This document shows positions 21,350 to 35,278 of a DNA stretch of 64,000 bases, one piece after another (the stretch's first letter is position 1; each line of letters starts with the position of its first letter). The position numbers were made by a program, and so were the translations under genes. Source of the stretch: Allium sativum (Eukaryota; Streptophyta; Magnoliopsida; Asparagales; Amaryllidaceae); the NCBI GenBank assembly GCA_030737875.1, contig CM060910.1:246482427-246546426 (forward strand), written 5' to 3'. The notes under the pieces were generated by a model. That model worked only from the letters and a program-made list of their open reading frames with translations, ran no database searches and was not told the DNA's origin.

Positions 21350-24300
21350 TTTAACGACCCGCCATTTTGACCGTGCCGAATCGACAAAACATGTCAGCTC
21401 GAAATGTCCAAATCAACAGATTGTTATTAACTTCTGGGGTAAACAGAATAAATCACAGATCTCAGACACAGATACAGAGTAGTATAATATCTCGCAGCGG
21501 AAAAATACAAAATACAATAGTAGTTCATGAAGCTACAAAATAAGTTTTACATCAGAGTTTACATAAATAATACAGCGGAAGACTAATACAGTAAATGAAA
21601 GATAACTAAAAAAACAGAAATGACAAGAATAGCTAGAACTGGATCAACTGAATAGGTAGATATAGATGAGAAAAAATCCAACATAAGCTCCAACTCCAAG
21701 AGTGAATCTCGAAACTGTAATACTCGATCTGATCCGAGCAATAATGCAAAACAAAACAACTCGGATCAGGAATAACATTCTGATGGAAGTAAATCAACAC
21801 AAATGAAATGTTCGATGAAATGCAATAAGTAACTTAGAGGATGTTTGGGATCACCATTCTCTAAGGATCCGTCAAACTAATACTATATAGTATAATACGC
21901 TATATACAATAGTGTCTATCAGTAAAGTAAAAGTATCAAAATAGCGTAAGAGGGATTACCATTATTACCCTTACACCGTTTATATATTCCCATAGTATAT
22001 ACAGTACCGTAATTCCTCCGTAAACTGGAGGTTGATCAGAGGGCACTCCATATAAAACAGTACAAAACAAAGTCGTAGTAGGCTCGTATAGGACATGTGG
22101 CAAGGCACGCAAGGAATGCCAGGGTGGATTCACCGTTTGCAGAGCCGGACTGGTGGTAACGCATAGTAGCTACTACCGCCCACCTCGATACACACTCCCA
22201 TAATCAAAAAGGGCCCAAATCGAATCTCAACAGTAATAGAATAATATCGAAGAAGTGTGCTCGATAAGAGGTATGACCTCACTTGGTCCGTGCGTAGCTC
22301 CTGTTTTAGCCACATCAAGCTGACTCAAGGTAGTCAGGGTCTCGTAATTAATATGAAATAAAAAAATGGAGTCGTTCGCCAAATTATCCCCTTCATTCTG
22401 GAACTCTACCGCGTACACAGTTGTCAAAGTGGTTTTCGGTATTGGCAGAGAGTATGACAATAGCCGATCCCGGTCTCTTTAACAACCAATCGTTTACATT
22501 TTTCACACCATGGTCATTATTTTATAAATCACTTTATAAAATAGTTTATAAAAATTCTCATATTCGAATTTGAATTCAAAATTAAATATCTAACTTCGAA
22601 TATATTAAATTTTGATAACATCTCATTTTAGTCGATTAATGAAATTCGACACTTAGGTTCAAATTTCCTTTTATATAATTTAAAACGAAATCTTAAACTT
22701 CAATATAACCCAAATCGTCTTATAACTATAATTCAAGTTATATAGTTCAAAACTATTACTTCTACATTTCAAATCAAAATCTTATATTTCCATTCAACCA
22801 AATTATGATTTAAAACCATTCTTATACATTGATTTAACAATTCTTAATTCAAACCAAACGATATAAAAATCAATTCCGCATATAACATCTATATATTCTA
22901 ATTCATAACTAATCACTTAAAATTGAATTTAATTCTTATCGACTATAAATTCAAAATAAATCAATTTACCCAATTCACATTCATTTCTTATCAAGGTTCA
23001 TAATTTAAACCAAATCAAATTCAATTTCTTAAATTTACCAATTCAAGTTCATCTCTACAAAAATCCGTATCGATTCCAATTCATAACTTAATATGAGTTC
23101 ATTCGTTATTCAAATATCGTTATATAAATTTACATCTTTAAACTTCGAATTTAAATCGTGAAATCTAACCTATCCATCTTGACTTCATTAAAGATTATGA
23201 AATATTTATATATAAGAAAATTAATTTTGAAAATAGATATATGTATATATATAAGTTTATAAAATTCTAAAATAAATTAGAAATAGATTATAAACATATA
23301 TAAGTTTAAAATAATATAAAATAGATTTAAATAAATATTTACAATAATATAAAAAGGTTAAAATACTTATGGGAATAAATTATATGGTTTAAAATAAATA
23401 AATTTATAAGTAAAATCTTAAATAACATTTAAATCCCTATTTACAAATAGATCATTTTAAAACACATAATTTAAAATATACAAAATAATTTAAATTTAAA
23501 TAAAATATAAATATAAATATAAATATATAAAGTCTTAAGTAAATATCTTAAAATAAAACTCATTTTACTTCGAAAACATGACCGACGGTGTTCGTATATA
23601 GTTTTCTACCCTATGGTCAAGTGATACGGATATTTATCATTTCAACCCGCAATTTATAAAATTTCTACGGGTCTATCATTTCAACCTACGATCCCAAATT
23701 CAGTAAAAATCATTCAGGTCTATCATTTCAACCCATAACGATTTTTCCCTATTCTAATGTCCGTTCGGGTATGTATCATTTCAACCCTTAGTGATTTTTC
23801 CTAAACTAGGGGGTATCAACAATCACAAACACCAATCACAGCATACATCATCAGTGCAACTACGTGTCATATGAATATATCGTGTCGCATATGAAATGTG
23901 CATATATATATATATATCAAATCAAACAATTTCTATCAGCAATCCTATGCATTTCATGTAACAGTTCATTATTGATCTAACATCCATGAAAAATCTAAGT
24001 TAGGTGTGAGATAAACTCACCTTTCGTGGCACAGAAATTGGGACTAAGAACGGATTTGACACAGAATGAAATGACGACTTCCAGGCACGACTCAGAATAG
24101 ATTCAAATCACGGTAGCCGCTCAAGATATATTTTATTTTCATAGGAGGAGGTGAGGGAAATTTCAATGGACCGATAAGGCTATTGGGTTCCCTTGGGACG
24201 GTTTTTGAACTCAACACCAAATAAACAAAAATAAACACAACACTTCTTTTTACATAAAATATTTTATATTTAAAACAAACACACACAAAATATTTCAAAA

Positions 24301-26486
24301 CCATTATAGTATAGCCTATAAATTCATATATAAACACAAAACAAATATATATAAAAAATTATTATAACTCACCCACAAAACAAACAATAAAATATACACC
24401 ACATACCACTCACACAGATGCACACCAATAAACTCAACGCAACTCAAAACAAACAACTCACACCATAACAAAATACAATACAAACTCACGCACCAACCAC
24501 ACATGAACACACGCCACTCTTACACTCAGCAAATACACTCACCATTTCATAAAACATACCAAAATGGTTTTTCTAAATACTCACACCAAACTACAATACT
24601 ACAGGAAAAAACGATAATTCCAAACACATCCGCAATTTCAAACATGACTCAACGCTCACCACTCACGCACACAAAGTCAGGGGAGGGAAGAGACGCGAGT
24701 TCGACTTCATGGAGGAGCGCAGCAGGATTCAACACTGGTTTGGCAAAGTCGGTGGTGAAGTGAGGGGTGTCAGCAGGCTTCGGTGAGTGGTAGAGCGGTT
24801 TCAGGGAGGCGGACGGGCTTGGTTGATGACAGGCCGAGCAAGGTTGGACGTGGATCCGGGGTAGAGCAGCGGGGTTCGGATGCTAAGGAGGGGAGGGCGG
24901 ATCTGGATGGCTTAGCAGGTCACTGGGGCGAGGATGGTCGGAGTGTGAGAGTTGAAGAGAGGGAAAGGGCCCGGCTTTTACTGATGAGAGCGAGGAAGGG
25001 GAAGTTTGGAGAAGAAAGGCTGATGGAGGAAGGTAAGGGTAATGGTTTTGGGTCAAAATGAATATGCTACTGTTTATTATATAATATATACTATTATAAT
25101 TCAAATGAAGGAAAACTGCAAAAGCTTTCAATCCGGGTAGGAGCGGTTCTCACGAGGTGAGTTGGAATGTTCAAAACTAATTTTTAACATTTAAACAAAC
25201 GGACAGTGTAATAACGGAATGGTAACGAATAGATTTCGAATTAGAAGTGAACGAACAGCCTTTTTTTCTTTTTTATCTCTTTTTCTTTTTTTATCTCTCT
25301 TTTTTTCTCTTTTGTAAACCAACGTTTTGGGATTTGAAAAGGTAGCAAGCTAAGACGGGCTCCAGAATGAATTAACAAATATTTCAATGCATGTTTAAGG
25401 TGTAACATTTTATTTCCATTTGCATTCAATCCAAACTAAAGACGTTGGATGCCTAGGGTAAAGGAAGAGGTCTTTGGATAAAAATGAAATGCATTGTTGT
25501 CTTGGAATGGCCTTAGCAGGAAACGTTGACACTTAGAAGTCCAGTTAACAAATGAATTGATGCATTTCTTTTCTTTTACATAATAGCATACGTGCATGGC
25601 TTGCTTAGAATAGAAAGACTTGGGTTTTACAAATTTGAATGGAGCTTTGGAATAAAGAAAGAAATGAAACTGCTTTGGAAACGTGAATAAAGTGAATGCT
25701 TATATGACTTTTGGAATGGATGGCATTTAAAAAGGAAAAGGAAGAGTTGAAATTGAAAATGGCGCATGGCAAAATGGGAACAAATAAATAAAACACGTAA
25801 TGCATGGTTTTTGAAATGGAACACTTACAAAAGGGACATGCATACTAAGCCATAGAAAACTAAACTTGAATGGAGGGTGTAGTAAAATAAAATGACTGGG
25901 TTTACAGACCCAAAATGACTAGAAAAATATGCAGAATCCAAATAGGGACACGTCGAACTCAAATGACATTGTTTCAAAAATAGACTGCACAAGCATTTTC
26001 ACAATTTCAGCGCGAACCGAGCACCGAAACTGACAAATGAATATATCGCGGAAATCAGCGCGATGAGACGGACACAACGGTATAAAATTTACAGTGTCAT
26101 GACGCTCTATTCAAAAGCGCGTTACGGACCCCTTTGACGTAAAAATGCGGACGGAAAACGGAGGTCAAAACGTCCGATTTTCACGAATTGAATTCCGCCG
26201 TTGGATTACTGACGATGAATAGAATATTTTTCATGTTTGTCCGAACTGGATTTGGATAGATTATAAAATCATTAAAAATTGGACTGATATGCGCAGCTTT
26301 GCCCTGAAAATTGCGCGATCGACAAACATTCAAATTTTCCAACGAAATTTTCACAGCGGCTATAACTCACTGTACGTATTTCAAATTACAAATTCCCGTT
26401 ATGGAAAATGATAGAATATTTTCAAAATAAAAATATCGATTTAAAATTGAAATTTAAATAGAAAAAAAAAATAACGGGTTGTTACA
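21350..26486 (-). repeat. R3 5' LTR
   Basis: It is nearly identical to 15030-20198, with shorter TA tracts. Its outer end is followed by the GATTA duplication. Confidence 0.95.
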
Positions 26487-26784
26487 GATTACCATTTTTA
26501 TCGAAAAAATAGAAGTGTCTTATGGTGATTTAAAATGTTACATCACCGTGAAGTTTCTTATAATATTAAATTATTCTATACCCTTCCTATATAAACCATT
26601 TAAGACAGTCAAACCCTAAAACGATTTCTCAGCGTGGTCAATATAATTTCTGGCCGCCTTCTACTAAATCAAACCACAAGTTAAAATACAAAACAAATGA
26701 AGAAAAATTCTTAAAATCACAATGTTTTTCGTGGAATTCTTCAGACCATTATCTTCACATTGGTGCCAATTTTCTATGGTGCGA

Positions 26785-27170
26785 TCATGGTCTATGAAGC
26801 CTGTTGTGAACATTTGGGTATGTAGCAACTAGGGCTGCATTTTCCCTGTAATTGTGGGAGGATGAGCGAAGCGGTGTAAAGGAGAAGGGTAGAGGGAAGG
26901 TAGCCCGATCCATATGTGGATTTTGGAGACCTCTGAACGCTGTAGGAGGGCAGAGCACGGGTTTCAATGCAAATTGGTTTTTGAAGGTTCCGGACATCAG
27001 TCGTTCAACGTGAAGGCCCATGACCGTGCTAAAGTTACGAGGAGGCGGACGCGAAGTCGGTGGCGACTCAGATCGGGACCCGGTGAAGAAAGACGGCAAC
27101 GGTGGTTACCTGTTGTTGTCGAGCATGGAGATTAAATACTGTGTCGAGCATGGAGATTAAATACTGGAAA
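26785..27170 (+). promoter_or_regulatory. R2 LTR GC-rich leader segment
   Basis: This GC-richer block lies about 1.5 kb from the LTR start, where other elements have the leader. It has an ATG at 26914 and a 73-codon Arg-rich frame with no known domain. At its end GAGCATGGAGATTAAATACTG is present twice in tandem. A coding role is unsupported. Confidence 0.4.
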
Positions 27171-28185
27171 TAAAAAAGGGTTGGCCATTATTTTCATTAA
27201 CCAGATAATTTAATTTAATTATTATTAGCAATAATTAGTAAAAGTAATTATGTTGTCATCATCTTGGACAGGAATTTGGCTGAAGGAAACGTGAGCAGTG
27301 ATGAATTAGATTGGTTTATCCTTAAGCAAAAGTAACTAACGATAATAGTTTGTTAAATTAAAAAGTTAATTAGTTTAAATTGTACCATGTGGTTTAATAA
27401 CAGGTCAAAGACTATAGAAGCATACTGGAGAACCAATTGTAAAAAGAAATTGCAATGGATACTAATCTGTTTTACAAAGTAATCAAACTAATTTACCTTA
27501 TATCAAAATAAATTAATCCTGGTTTAAATTATTAAATTATTATGTATCATGACAGGAGTTATGGCTACTATCCGATACCGAATTCAAAAACGAGAAGCAA
27601 ATTGATAGGCCTGGGAATACTATCGACAAAATACTATTAGTAAAGTGATTAAATTAATATTTAATTAAGTGATAATTATGTTAATTAAAAACAATAACAA
27701 TTAAAAGATGAATTTGTGCAGGCTATCTGAACAGTAGGAGAACGACGCCCATGTAGAAGGAAGGAAATTAAGCCGGACCTGGGAAGACACATAACCGACT
27801 GATATTTTATACCAAAGTAATTAATTGCTAATTAATTTTGATTAAGAAAATGGGTTTATTTAATTTAAATATAGACTTATAATATTAATAACTACTGCAT
27901 ATCGTAACAGAATGGGACAAGCCATATACCGTTGGAGTCGTTTCAACAAACTCTACATTATGGAATAGAAGTGGACGGAATTGGAATCAGCTGGGTTTCC
28001 TATTAAATTAAACTCAGGTTTAATTTGACTGAAATGAGTTGTTTAAATAGCAAATCAGATCAAGGTGAGTTAAACTCAGTTAGTTCTTCCCATTTATATT
28101 TTATGTAAATTGGGTTTTATTTTGTGTGCTCTGCTTGCTGATGGTTGACTGTTCGCTAATTATATATACATTTGTTGATTTAACC

Positions 28186-29395
28186 ATTGAAATTAAACAC
28201 TGTTTAATTTCAGTGAAATACCAAATTGTTATTTTAACAATTTGATCCAATGAAGGTAACTTACCTTGTTGGTCATGTTTTATAAAATAAACGTGTTTAA
28301 TGGTTCGAATCATTTGAATTGTTTTGCTAATTGATTAATGTTAAATGGTCGTTTTTTGCTGTTATAGAAATTATTAGTTAAATGGGGTTGAATGATCTGA
28401 TTTGAGCTAATCGATTTGAATACAGGGAAGAATAGGTTGGAGGGATCCAACGGGATTCCTCAAATATATTAGACATTATTTATTTTTATATTATCGATAT
28501 ATGAACTGTCCTGATTAGGCGATTAATTTGATTAGTGATCATTGATTTGAATTTCACTATGTTTTTTTTTAACCGATGAGCAATACTGGTTGAGTAATCG
28601 GCAGTAATTGGCCTAAAAATAAATTGTTGTGATTATTGATTTATCGTTAGGTGAATCGATTGAACCAGTGTTATAAAATTTATTTTATAACTGGATATAG
28701 ATTTTGAAATATATTATTTTGAATAAAAGGTTTGTTTAAAAGAAAATAAATATTTATTATTTAGTGTTTAAATTTATAATTAAATACAAACTGATTTTAT
28801 AAAGTAAATTCCAATGTTAATCAGATTTATAAACAAATGAATAAAAATTGACTTAACGGCTAAAAGTTGGATAATTGTTTTAAGAAACAATTAAATTGAT
28901 TTATTTAAATTAATTATATTATTAATTAATTTAAAGTGAGAACAACTGAAGTCAGTTAATGAGATAACCATGTTTTGTATTGACAAAATCGATCGTATTT
29001 AATTGGGATTGATTATTAAATTAGCGAGCTTCAAATAAAATAGTTTAATGAATTTATTTAATTTCAATAAGGTTTAAAAAAAAGGGGTTACTATTTATTT
29101 TAGTTAATAAAGGAGTTAACTACTGAAGTAGTTAATGATTGAAATAAATTATTAATTTAATTAATAATAATTTAGAGAATTACTTTTTAATTGAAATTCA
29201 TTTAAAGGTAATCGAAATTGAAATGAAATCTAGTTGAATGGTGGAAGGAGTTTACATACGGGTTTTATATTTAAAACCCAAATTTTTATAACGAAGTTAT
29301 AAAGGAATTTAAGTGAATACGATCACTTAATTTAGGTGGACTTAACATTTGAATTAAGTCAAAGCAAATGAAGAAAAATGGTTTATAATAAACCA
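28186..29395 (+). repeat. Chain of distinct perfect hairpins in R2 LTR
   Basis: Many different short inverted repeats lie one after another: GAAATTAAAC/GTTTAATTTC (28189-28211), CAAATTGTTA/TAACAATTTG (28222-28244), AAGGTAA/TTACCTT (28253-28267), TTATAAAAT/ATTTTATAA (28671-28690), TAATTGTTT/AAACAATTA (28872-28893), TTAACTAC/GTAGTTAA (29116-29135), GGGTTTT/AAAACCC (29260-29279), TTTATAAC/GTTATAAA (29285-29303), TTAAGTG/CACTTAA (29309-29330), GACTTAA/TTAAGTC (29339-29360) and TGGTTTAT/ATAAACCA (29379-29395). Arms differ from hairpin to hairpin, so this is not a tandem repeat. Confidence 0.85.
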
Positions 29396-31633
29396 GGGTT
29401 ATAAATGAGATCTAAAGTGTAAAAGAGATAATTTTGCATTTAAATTACTTAATAATGGGATTAAGTAAAAAGGGGGATTAGAATAAGATTTCCAAAGCAG
29501 AAATGGTTCAATGGAAGAAAAGGGATTGATGGAAAGTGAATTTGGTAAAAGAAGAGGGTCGTAGGATTTTGTAAACAAATCTGAATTACAAATTGAATTT
29601 ATTTTAAAGAGGTAAGGGTTAAAAAGTTGGGTTTTATAAGGAATTACTTAATTATTAAACTAAGAAATAATGATTATATCCAAGAAAGAGATTTTCGAAG
29701 AGTAAAAATGTTCATGAAACCGTATTTTTGAATAAAATAGTTAAATGAAATTTGTTTCGAGACTGCAATGAAATATTGGTTTTCGATTACAACATATATT
29801 TATCTAAGGATACGAACGTTGTTGATCAAGGTCTAAAAGGTAATTAAAATACCCAACTTGAATGACATCAGGATTATCTGGGGATGATATCAGTTGTAAT
29901 GGGAAAGGAGGTTAGTAATAATATATTATTTCCATTGGAGAAATAATAATGCAACGTCATTGGTGAAAATGTTGAGAATATATAATGAGAAATATGGAAG
30001 AAAGGAAATTAGAAAAATATGAGTATATATATATATATATTGACGATTCTAAATAAAAAATGGAAATAAAAAGGAATTACGTGAATTATAACGATACTCC
30101 CGAGCTAGAAAGGAAATGTAAAATTGAGTTTATTTTATACAAATAAATATTAAATATTGTTTCAAGAGTAGAATAAAAGAAATTTCGTAATATTTTATGA
30201 ATAATAAGTTGAATGGATTTCCCAAATTTAAATAATAATGAATGATGTAACAAATGTTTTGAAAGGAGAATTAAGAGGAAACTGAATATGGTTTTAAGTT
30301 ATTTTACTAAGTATTGTAATGAAATTGTTTGGAGGACATTAGTATATAAGAATTCAATTATCGTATTTTTAAAATATTAAAAGAGTTAGAAGTTTTAATT
30401 AAGCAGAAGTGAATTAGTTGGTAATTAACAAAGGCCAATTGATGTTGAATACTGAACCAGTGAACTCAATGGATTTTCATGATTGAATCACTGTTTATTT
30501 TGATAGTTAAATAACCGAGTATCAAATCTGTCCAATACAATTGTTGGTATGGAAAGATCGGGATCGAATTTATATTCGAAAACCATTCTGACCAACAAAT
30601 ATGTGAAGATATCAGTAAATGATCGAGACGGAGCATTGAAAACCGTGGATTTTCATAAATGGAAGAACCACTAATATTCTCTGCCTGGCAAGTAGAGATA
30701 AGTTGTGATTCTGTCGTGGTTGGAATCTACAGGTTGCAAGGACTACTTGTTAATGATCCATCAGGTGATTCCTATATTGTATGCACTAGGAGAGTACCTT
30801 CGGTTCATCTCGTTCCTGGATGACTTGGATAGACGGATGTCTGAAAGAGTATTTCCAAAGGGATCAGGTACGTTGATTTCTTCAAACGTATCATAGTTAG
30901 TGCCGGAGAATAGCCATTCTCTTAGCTTCTAACTAGAGTATTTTTGTGGATGTCAACTGGTGATATCTGGCAGATCTAACGATGTGGCATTCAAAGTGAA
31001 TGATGACCAGATGATCAAAAGTTAATTTAAACCTCAAGCCTCACCTCGGCAAATGACAAAAATCGAGAAAGCAGCATGGCTATGTGGGTCGCTCCCATTA
31101 GGGTATACAATCACCTATCTAGAGAAATTCCTTTTGCTTCTTTAATTTATTTCGATGCTGCCCTTTTGGGAAACGATGGTTTGAGCCCAACCGTTGGTGA
31201 TATACATTCGATACACTCAAGCAAAATGAGTGGTCGGTCATGTGTGGGCCGGATTGCAAGACTTTCTTGTTGAACCCAGTGCATTCTCCTCTAGAGGTAC
31301 ACTATCGGCAGGTGGTTCCATACGTTGTCATAGTTGGAATCCAATCTCCAATAAGCGCCCGCGGTTTTGATTGTATACTATATATGTGGAGCGTGAGAAG
31401 CAAGCATTCTGCTAGATTGATATCTACCTGTATTTAGACACTATTATAATATCAGAAAAGATATTGATTTCAAAAATGTTTTGGGTTCTCATATGGTAAA
31501 AATCGTCTGCATTTGTGTGGATTTGGTCTTGCAATTATCCTTTTATTTCGAAAAGATTTTGACTTTAAAATCAATTTGTGTGATACCCTTAAACTTAATG
31601 TATTTTTCTCACTCTGATTCACCAGACTGACCT

Positions 31634-31841
31634 AGTGTTTTGTAAACGCTCGGGTTAGACCGAGGTATACAGGTCCAGGTTATCGGATGTTGTGATGTCC
31701 AGAGACGAGATGGAGGAGTTCAGATGTATTATATATATGATGTGCATTCCGTTGTGTGTTGTATATGGGGTAGATTATTAAAACTCTCCAGATGTGTGGT
31801 GCACTCTGATATTGTAAGTTTTATTCAAAGCTCTCAATAAA
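31634..31841 (+). terminator. R2 LTR hairpin and poly(A) signal
   Basis: AGTGTTT and AAACGCT (31634-31650) pair around the loop TGT right after AGACTGACCT. About 190 bp on, AATAAA at 31836-31841 lies among TGTAA-type motifs. This fits RNA 3' end formation in the LTR. Confidence 0.55.
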
Positions 31842-32060
31842 GATTTATTTCTGTATTATATTTTGTTCCGCTGCGATGTAAGACTCTGTGTTGTGTTGGT
31901 TCTTCTTCTTCTTCTATTCTAATATTTCTTTCTTTCTTATCCCATCCTCTAATTTCTTTCTAATGACTATCCAGTGTTTTCGATGTTTGGAAGATAGGCA
32001 TGAGATATGGAATTGTATTTATGTCAATTGTCAGGGCCGAAAATCCCTGGGTCGTTATAG

Positions 32061-32143
32061 TGGTATCAGAGCTACTAGTTTAGTAATAACCTTGGCTCTG
32101 TGGTATAATTCGATAGAGATAGGGTCAGTAATACCTTAGATCG
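32061..32143 (+). promoter_or_regulatory. R2 primer-binding site and adjoining stem-loops
   Basis: TGGTATCAGAGC (32061-32072) matches tRNA-Met. AGAGC at its end can pair with GCTCT at 32095-32099. A second hairpin at 32111-32143 has outer arms CGAT/ATCG and inner AGGGT/ACCTT with one G-U pair, matching the stem-loop of R1, R3 and R7. Confidence 0.75.
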
Positions 32144-33589
32144 AGATTGAGTGTATATATATAAGAGCGTATTTGTAAATTTTATAAACAAATTTTTTGT
32201 ATTGTGTTGTTGATCGGTACAAGTGTTGAGAAGCATTGAACTGTCGGTGGATACAATATTATTTTGTAAAGAGGGTAAGTGAAATAATTTTACCCAAATT
32301 ATAATTTTGTATAAAAAGGAAGTAATTTTATCAAATTATAGAGATATTGGTGTGATTGATCGATTGGAGTGGAATTCTAATTGGGTTAAAGTTTGAATTG
32401 AAACTTAGTTGGGTTAAGTGAAATTAAATGAATTATGATACTGAAATTAAATTAAATAAATTTGAAATTTGGAATACGAATAAATAATAATCAAATAGAA
32501 ATCAATCGGATGTTAATCGATTGATGTTCAAATATGTGAAACTAAAGTAAATTATTAATATTGAATTCAATTTATTTAGTTGATTTGGTTGTGTATTTGT
32601 GGTTGATTGTAAATTGGTTGTTATTAGATGATAGTTTGTTTGAATGGAAATAATCAACAATGGAGCTAAATGAATTATAAACTAAAGAATAATTTCTGGT
32701 ATAATTAAACTGGAATGGAACTGCATATGAATTGGAATTTATGATTTAAACACGTATTTGATAATGAATTGATACTATCTAGAATTGGTGTAGTTATATT
32801 GTTGATTAGGGAAATATTATCTCAGAATTTCATATATTTATTACTTATATGTGAATTGAGTTAAGTACTGGTGCTAGATGGTTAAAGAATTGATATTGGT
32901 TGAGTTAATCGCATATACATTGAGCTAGTATGCCCAATAGCACTCGTAAGAGGTACGCCTATGCAAAAATGTAAAATTTTGGGTTTGATTTTTGTTTTTC
33001 GACCGTGTGGGTCGATGTACATATATTATCTGTTCCTGCGATATAGTAGATGTCCCTCCGTACCGGGGAGACTCTATCGAATTTTTCGAGAATTTAATGT
33101 GTTAGAAATTTTCTGATATTTTTGAAATTATTTATTTACGATATGAAAACGGTTTTTTATTTAAATTAAATTGGATTTTGTAACAACCCGGAAAATGCTA
33201 ACCAATTTAAATTTTTTATTTTGGCAATTTTAATGAATTTTGGATATTTGAAATGAATTATTTCAAATAATAACGACGAGAAATTAATTTTGAATAGAAT
33301 TAGAACGTATATATTTATCTGAATCGACGTTAGAATATAAATATTTATTTTAATTATAAAAGGAATTGAAAATGGCGCGATAATTTGAAAATTCGATTTC
33401 AAATTTCAAATTAATGTACAGGATTCAAAATAAATCGGATTTTAGCGAAACCAAAAATATTAGAATCTATTTGAAAATATATTTCCAACGAATCTGAAAA
33501 ATCAAAATTTCATAGCGGGAATAAAAAGTTATGTCCAATTGAAAATTCATAATAGTCGCTATGGAAAATATAGCCCTTAAAAATGGAAA

Positions 33590-33830
33590 TTTTGCAAACG
33601 ACCTCCGTTTTCGATGAAACCACTTTTTTTGGATCCGGGATGTCTAATTATTTCTAGATTCCAAAATTCATAATTTTTGATATTAATATGAAAGCGTGGC
33701 GCAGGAAAACGTGTTTTAACAGTTTTAGTCAATTTGGATCGACCAAAAATAACCATTTTTCAAACGGTCTCCAAATTGGACGAAATTAGTTTTGTTAGAA
33801 CCGCATCGTCAATACAAAGCTAGAAAATAT
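33590..33830 (+). repeat. Degenerate ~165 bp units in R4 start
   Basis: TTTTGCAAACGACCTCC followed by TCGATGAAACCAC near 33595 recurs near 33760 as CAAACGGTCTCC followed by GGACGAAATTAG. Confidence 0.65.
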
Positions 33831-34084
33831 TTTTCGGGAATTTTTAGAGTCCGTATGTGGCCCCGGTAAAATGAATGTATGTTTAAAATTCAATATAGTG
33901 ATTTAAATGTTAATTTAAATGAAAATAGATCGAAACGATAGAATTGTCTTACATGGAATATCCCATTGCATTCGGAATGGGGGTAATTAGCTGGGGACGA
34001 CAGTCGCTGGGCTCGATTTAGAGTCCGAATGAAAAATTAACTTTTTGGAATATTAAATTATAAAATTAATTAAATAAAAAGGGG

Positions 34085-34560
34085 CCAACCCCACCCCTCT
34101 CTCTATTTTTCTCCCCAACAGAATTAAACAAAAAAAGAAAGAAAAACCCCCAAATTGCGACGGAGGAAGTCGATGTCGCCCCCTTCGTTCAGCCCTCCGC
34201 CGCCGCTTACCATTGTAACCCCCCTATCCGACCACTCTCCCTCTCACGCAGCCTCCCACCTCGAAACCCGAGACCTCCAGACCCCTTCAGCGACGCCGCG
34301 AGCCACCGCCCCATCTCCAGCACCCCCTCCTCCTTCCCCTAGCCGAATCCACCACTACGCCGCTCCGATGTCCTCATCTTCGTTCAACGCCATAGCCACT
34401 TAACCCAGTGCTAGAACCTTCACATGAGACTGCGAATGGGGCGCCACCGCCAGCTTGAGGAAGCGGGCACAGGCAGGGATCGGTGGAGAGGTTTTCCAAT
34501 GTCAACAAATGGGATTCTCAGTTCTATAGTTCTCTGAGAGAAAGAAAGGTCTTGTTTTTA
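34085..34560 (+). promoter_or_regulatory. R4 LTR CT-rich and GC-rich leader
   Basis: CCCCTCTCTCTATTTTTC is followed by GC-rich sequence with an 82-codon Ser/Pro-rich frame from 34155. It sits about 0.9 kb from the LTR start. The frame has no similarity that I can see to the R1, R5 or R7 frames. Confidence 0.45.
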
Positions 34561-34669
34561 TTTTATTTTAAACTAATTGTTTTATTTTTATTAAACTTAA
34601 AACATTATTTAAAAATCAGTTTTATTATATAAAACCTTATATAAGAATTAGTTAGAAATATATACATAG

Positions 34670-35180
34670 TAATGTTATAAAAATATGATATTTTTGAAAT
34701 GTAAAAAGCTTTGATTTTTGAAATATAAAAGCTTTGATTTTTGAAATTAAAAAGTTTATATTTTGATATGAGGAAAGATTATATCTTTATATGAGAAAAG
34801 ATTTGATTTTTAAAAATATAAAGATGCGACTTTTAATGATATAAAAATATGATTTTTATATATGTAGCGATATAAAAATATGATTTTTTTATATGTAATG
34901 AAATAAAAATATGATTTTTATATATGTAATGAAATAAAATATGATTTTTATATATGTAATGAAATAAAAATATGATTTTTATATATTTAGCGATATAAAA
35001 ATATGATTTTTATATATGTAATGGAATAAAAATATGATTTTTATATATGTAAGCATCGTTATAGAAAAATATGATTTTTCATCGTATAAAAGAAATATTT
35101 TTAGATTAGATAAAAATGGGATTTTTATCGTATGTATGAAATAACTTTTAATTCTATAAAAATATGATTTTCAGATTAAC
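34670..35180 (+). repeat. R4 LTR array of AAAAATATGATTTTT hairpins
   Basis: Short palindromic units AAAAATATGATTTTTATATATGT and close variants recur every 36-40 bp, with GTAATGAAAT between. It is at the same position as the R1 and R5 arrays. Confidence 0.88.
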
Positions 35181-35278
35181 ATGCAATGAATAAAATAGAA
35201 GCAATTGGGTTGATTCTCTAAAGCTCGAATTCGCATTGCGCTAGCATTAAATAAAGCACGGCGGAATGGAACCCAAAG

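Larger units (their letters stand above)
15030..26486 (-). mobile_element. R3: complete gene-less LTR retrotransposon
   Basis: This 11.46 kb element has both LTRs (5169 and 5137 bp), a 1151 bp internal region, a primer-binding site, a polypurine tract and a GATTA duplication. The LTRs are about 99% identical by eye; the length difference is mostly in TA microsatellites. On the minus strand LTRs start TGTAACAACCC and end GGGTCGTTAAA, so the 3' end is AA rather than CA. No gag or pol frame exists. The paired reading frames at equal positions in both LTRs are LTR shadows. Confidence 0.95.
26492..32059 (+). repeat. R2 5' LTR, second segment
   Basis: It resumes directly after R3's duplication and runs to GGGTCGTTATA before the primer-binding site. 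It holds a GC-rich segment near 26880-27130, a long AT-rich region with chained hairpins, a conserved hairpin at 31634 and an AATAAA at 31836. Together with 13911-15029 the LTR is about 6.7 kb. Stretches 27180-28180 and 29400-31600 hold AT-rich DNA without other recognised features. Confidence 0.88.

Noticed and set aside
28186..28244. microRNA precursor
   Set aside because: Stems of about ten pairs are too short for a plant miRNA hairpin, and neighbouring hairpins are of the same kind.
32061..32072. tRNA gene remnant
   Set aside because: Only the 12-base primer-binding match is present; no tRNA body or internal promoter boxes.
34085..34560. Captured host gene exon in R4
   Set aside because: Composition fits, but no protein family or homologous gene can be recognised from sequence alone; left as a hypothesis in the findings.
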